64,000 bases of DNA, from contig JBMOQH010000014.1 of NCBI GenBank assembly GCA_049322795.1, forward strand, positions 1 through 64,000, read 5' to 3'. The position numbers were made by a program, and so were the translations under genes. Shown piece after piece: positions 63,062 to 64,000 of this stretch; positions within the stretch are counted from its first letter, which is position 1, and each line of letters opens with the position of its first letter. The stretch is from Immundisolibacter sp049322795. Its GTDB lineage: Bacteria > Pseudomonadota > Gammaproteobacteria > Immundisolibacterales > Immundisolibacteraceae. A model generated the notes under the pieces. It saw only the letters and a list, made by a program, of their open reading frames with translations. It did no database searches and was not told where the DNA came from.

Positions 63062-64000
63062 CGCGGGAGTCCCTCGCTGCCGGGGTCAATGGCTTCGATG
63101 CGCGCGTCCGCACTGCCCACACCAAGGCGCAGGCGCACCCGGTCGCCCACGGCGAGCTGCGCCGCGCCGTGGACCACCGGCACGTCGGGCGGGCGGGCGA
63201 CGATGGCATAGCCACGGGCCAGCGTGGCGAGCGGACTCAGGGTATTCAGGCGCGCGGCGGCGCCGGACAAGGCCTCGCCACGTGCGCGCAGCAGCCCGGT
63301 CTGCGCACGTGCAAGGCGGGCCAGCGCGCCGCGCAGGCGCTCGTCAGCGGCGCCGATGCGCCGCGTCGGGGTCGCCAGCCGCAGCCGCGCCAGCAGCGCC
63401 GCGCCGCGCGCGCGGCGCTGCTGCATGCCACCGCGCAGGGCAAGCGCGAGTCGCCGCTGCAAGGCCGTGAGGTCGGCATCCAGGCGGCGCAGGCGCTCGC
63501 CCGGGTGCACCAGGCGGCGGGCGAGGTGATCCACGCTCTGCAGGCGCCGCTCGGTCTGGTGCTGCATGGCACGCAGCAGGCGCCGCTGCCACTGGCCGAG
63601 CGCCGCCAGCCATTCGGCGCCGTCCGGCACCACCAGCTCCGCCGCCGCGGTCGGCGTCGGCGCGCGCTGGTCGGCGACCAAGTCCGCCAGACTGAAATCC
63701 ACCTCGTGCCCCACGCCGACCACCGTCGGCAGCGTGCAACGGGCCAGCGCCCGCACCACCGCCTCGTCGTTGAAGGCGGCCAGATCCTCCAGCGAGCCGC
63801 CGCCGCGCACCAGCAGCAGCACGTCGCCGAGCCCGTTCTCGGACGCCCGGTCGATGGCCTGCACGATGGCTGCCGGCGCCCCCTCGCCCTGCACCGGTAC
63901 CGGCAGCAGCAGCACCTCGGTGGCCGGCCAGCGGCGCGCGAGCGTGGTCAGCACGTCGTGCACGGCCGCGCCGCGCGGCGAGGTGACCAGCACCAGCCGT
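63058..64000 (-). CDS. xseA: exodeoxyribonuclease VII large subunit (3' part)
   Basis: The gene runs off the right edge; about 314 C-terminal residues are seen. Motifs of XseA: VLVTSPRGAAVHDVLTTL, LLLVRGGGSLEDLAAFNDE and GVGHEVDFSLADLVAD with the catalytic Asp/His region, then a coiled region rich in Arg/Leu and a closing NTLSPLATLARGYAIV. Full proteins are about 400-450 aa. With XseB it degrades single-stranded DNA in repair. Its stop overlaps the M23 start. Confidence 0.95.
   Translation of the reverse strand, partial: RLVLVTSPRGAAVHDVLTTLARRWPATEVLLLPVPVQGEGAPAAIVQAIDRASENGLGDVLLLVRGGGSLEDLAAFNDEAVVRALARCTLPTVVGVGHEVDFSLADLVADQRAPTPTAAAELVVPDGAEWLAALGQWQRRLLRAMQHQTERRLQSVDHLARRLVHPGERLRRLDADLTALQRRLALALRGGMQQRRARGAALLARLRLATPTRRIGAADERLRGALARLARAQTGLLRARGEALSGAAARLNTLSPLATLARGYAIVARPPDVPVVHGAAQLAVGDRVRLRLGVGSADARIEAIDPGSEGLPR

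Overview
The window is GC-rich, gene-dense DNA from a Gram-negative, gammaproteobacterium-like chromosome. The evidence is outer-membrane proteins (a Porin_5-type porin, OmpW), TonB, two surface-polysaccharide loci, and the order dciA / M23 peptidase / secA / argJ / Nudix-ThiE fusion, as known around secA in Pseudomonas. An AlkB-type hydroxylase, an aldehyde dehydrogenase, a DUF1329 protein, a CaiB-type CoA-transferase, two SDRs, a Rieske ferredoxin and a PAPS-type sulfotransferase suggest a hydrocarbon- or steroid-degrading lifestyle. An Immundisolibacter-like organism would fit, but that is a guess from gene content. No rRNA, tRNA or CRISPR array was found.

Layout. 1-5147 (+): REP elements, tonB, porin, a coiled-coil periplasmic protein, a CPBP/CAAX-like membrane protease, a REPIN cluster and a parvulin-type PPIase. 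5181-19464 (-): a tightly overlapping Wzx/Wzy-type polysaccharide locus. Read in transcription order it is gmd, fcl, methyltransferase, GT4, wzx, GT2, wzy-like polymerase, a glycoside-hydrolase-like protein, two GTs, a hexapeptide acyltransferase, GT4 and a WecG/TagA-type GT. It should use GDP-L-fucose. 19584-29572: a metabolic block with an XdhC/MocA pair, DUF1329, CaiB, an ArgE-like peptidase, OmpW, a methyltransferase, ALDH and AlkB. 29719-49673 (+): a second polysaccharide locus of ABC-transporter type, entered through a decayed IS3 transposase and a 351-bp terminal-inverted-repeat element. It holds GT2, rfbBDAC (dTDP-L-rhamnose), wzm/wzt, methyltransferases, a DegT aminotransferase, WbqC, a sulfotransferase, a giant GT2-WbsX-RgpF-like fusion, an epimerase, a Phd/PIN toxin-antitoxin pair, a small phosphoglycosyltransferase and a WbpM-type dehydratase. 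Base composition falls locally here (about 30.1-31.0, 36.6-37.9 and 40.6-41.6 kb), consistent with mosaic acquisition. 49952-64000: core genes dciA, M23, secA, argJ and Nudix-ThiE, then sulfotransferase, SDR, a dodecin remnant, ppk1, Rieske ferredoxin, SDR, M23 and the 3' part of xseA.

The most unusual signals are repeats. Two 26-bp REP families share head (GTGGGAG), tetraloop and tail (CGAAT) but differ by compensatory changes at three stem pairs. They pair head-to-head as hybrid REPINs with a 21-nt spacer, form a 41-bp-period tandem array next to gmd, and one REPIN lies in frame inside gmd. A second family, seen at 49671-49815 and 55349-55479, is a run of consecutive hairpins directly after a gene; the first copy has five and includes the upstream stop codon. 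No REP-associated transposase (RAYT) lies in the window.
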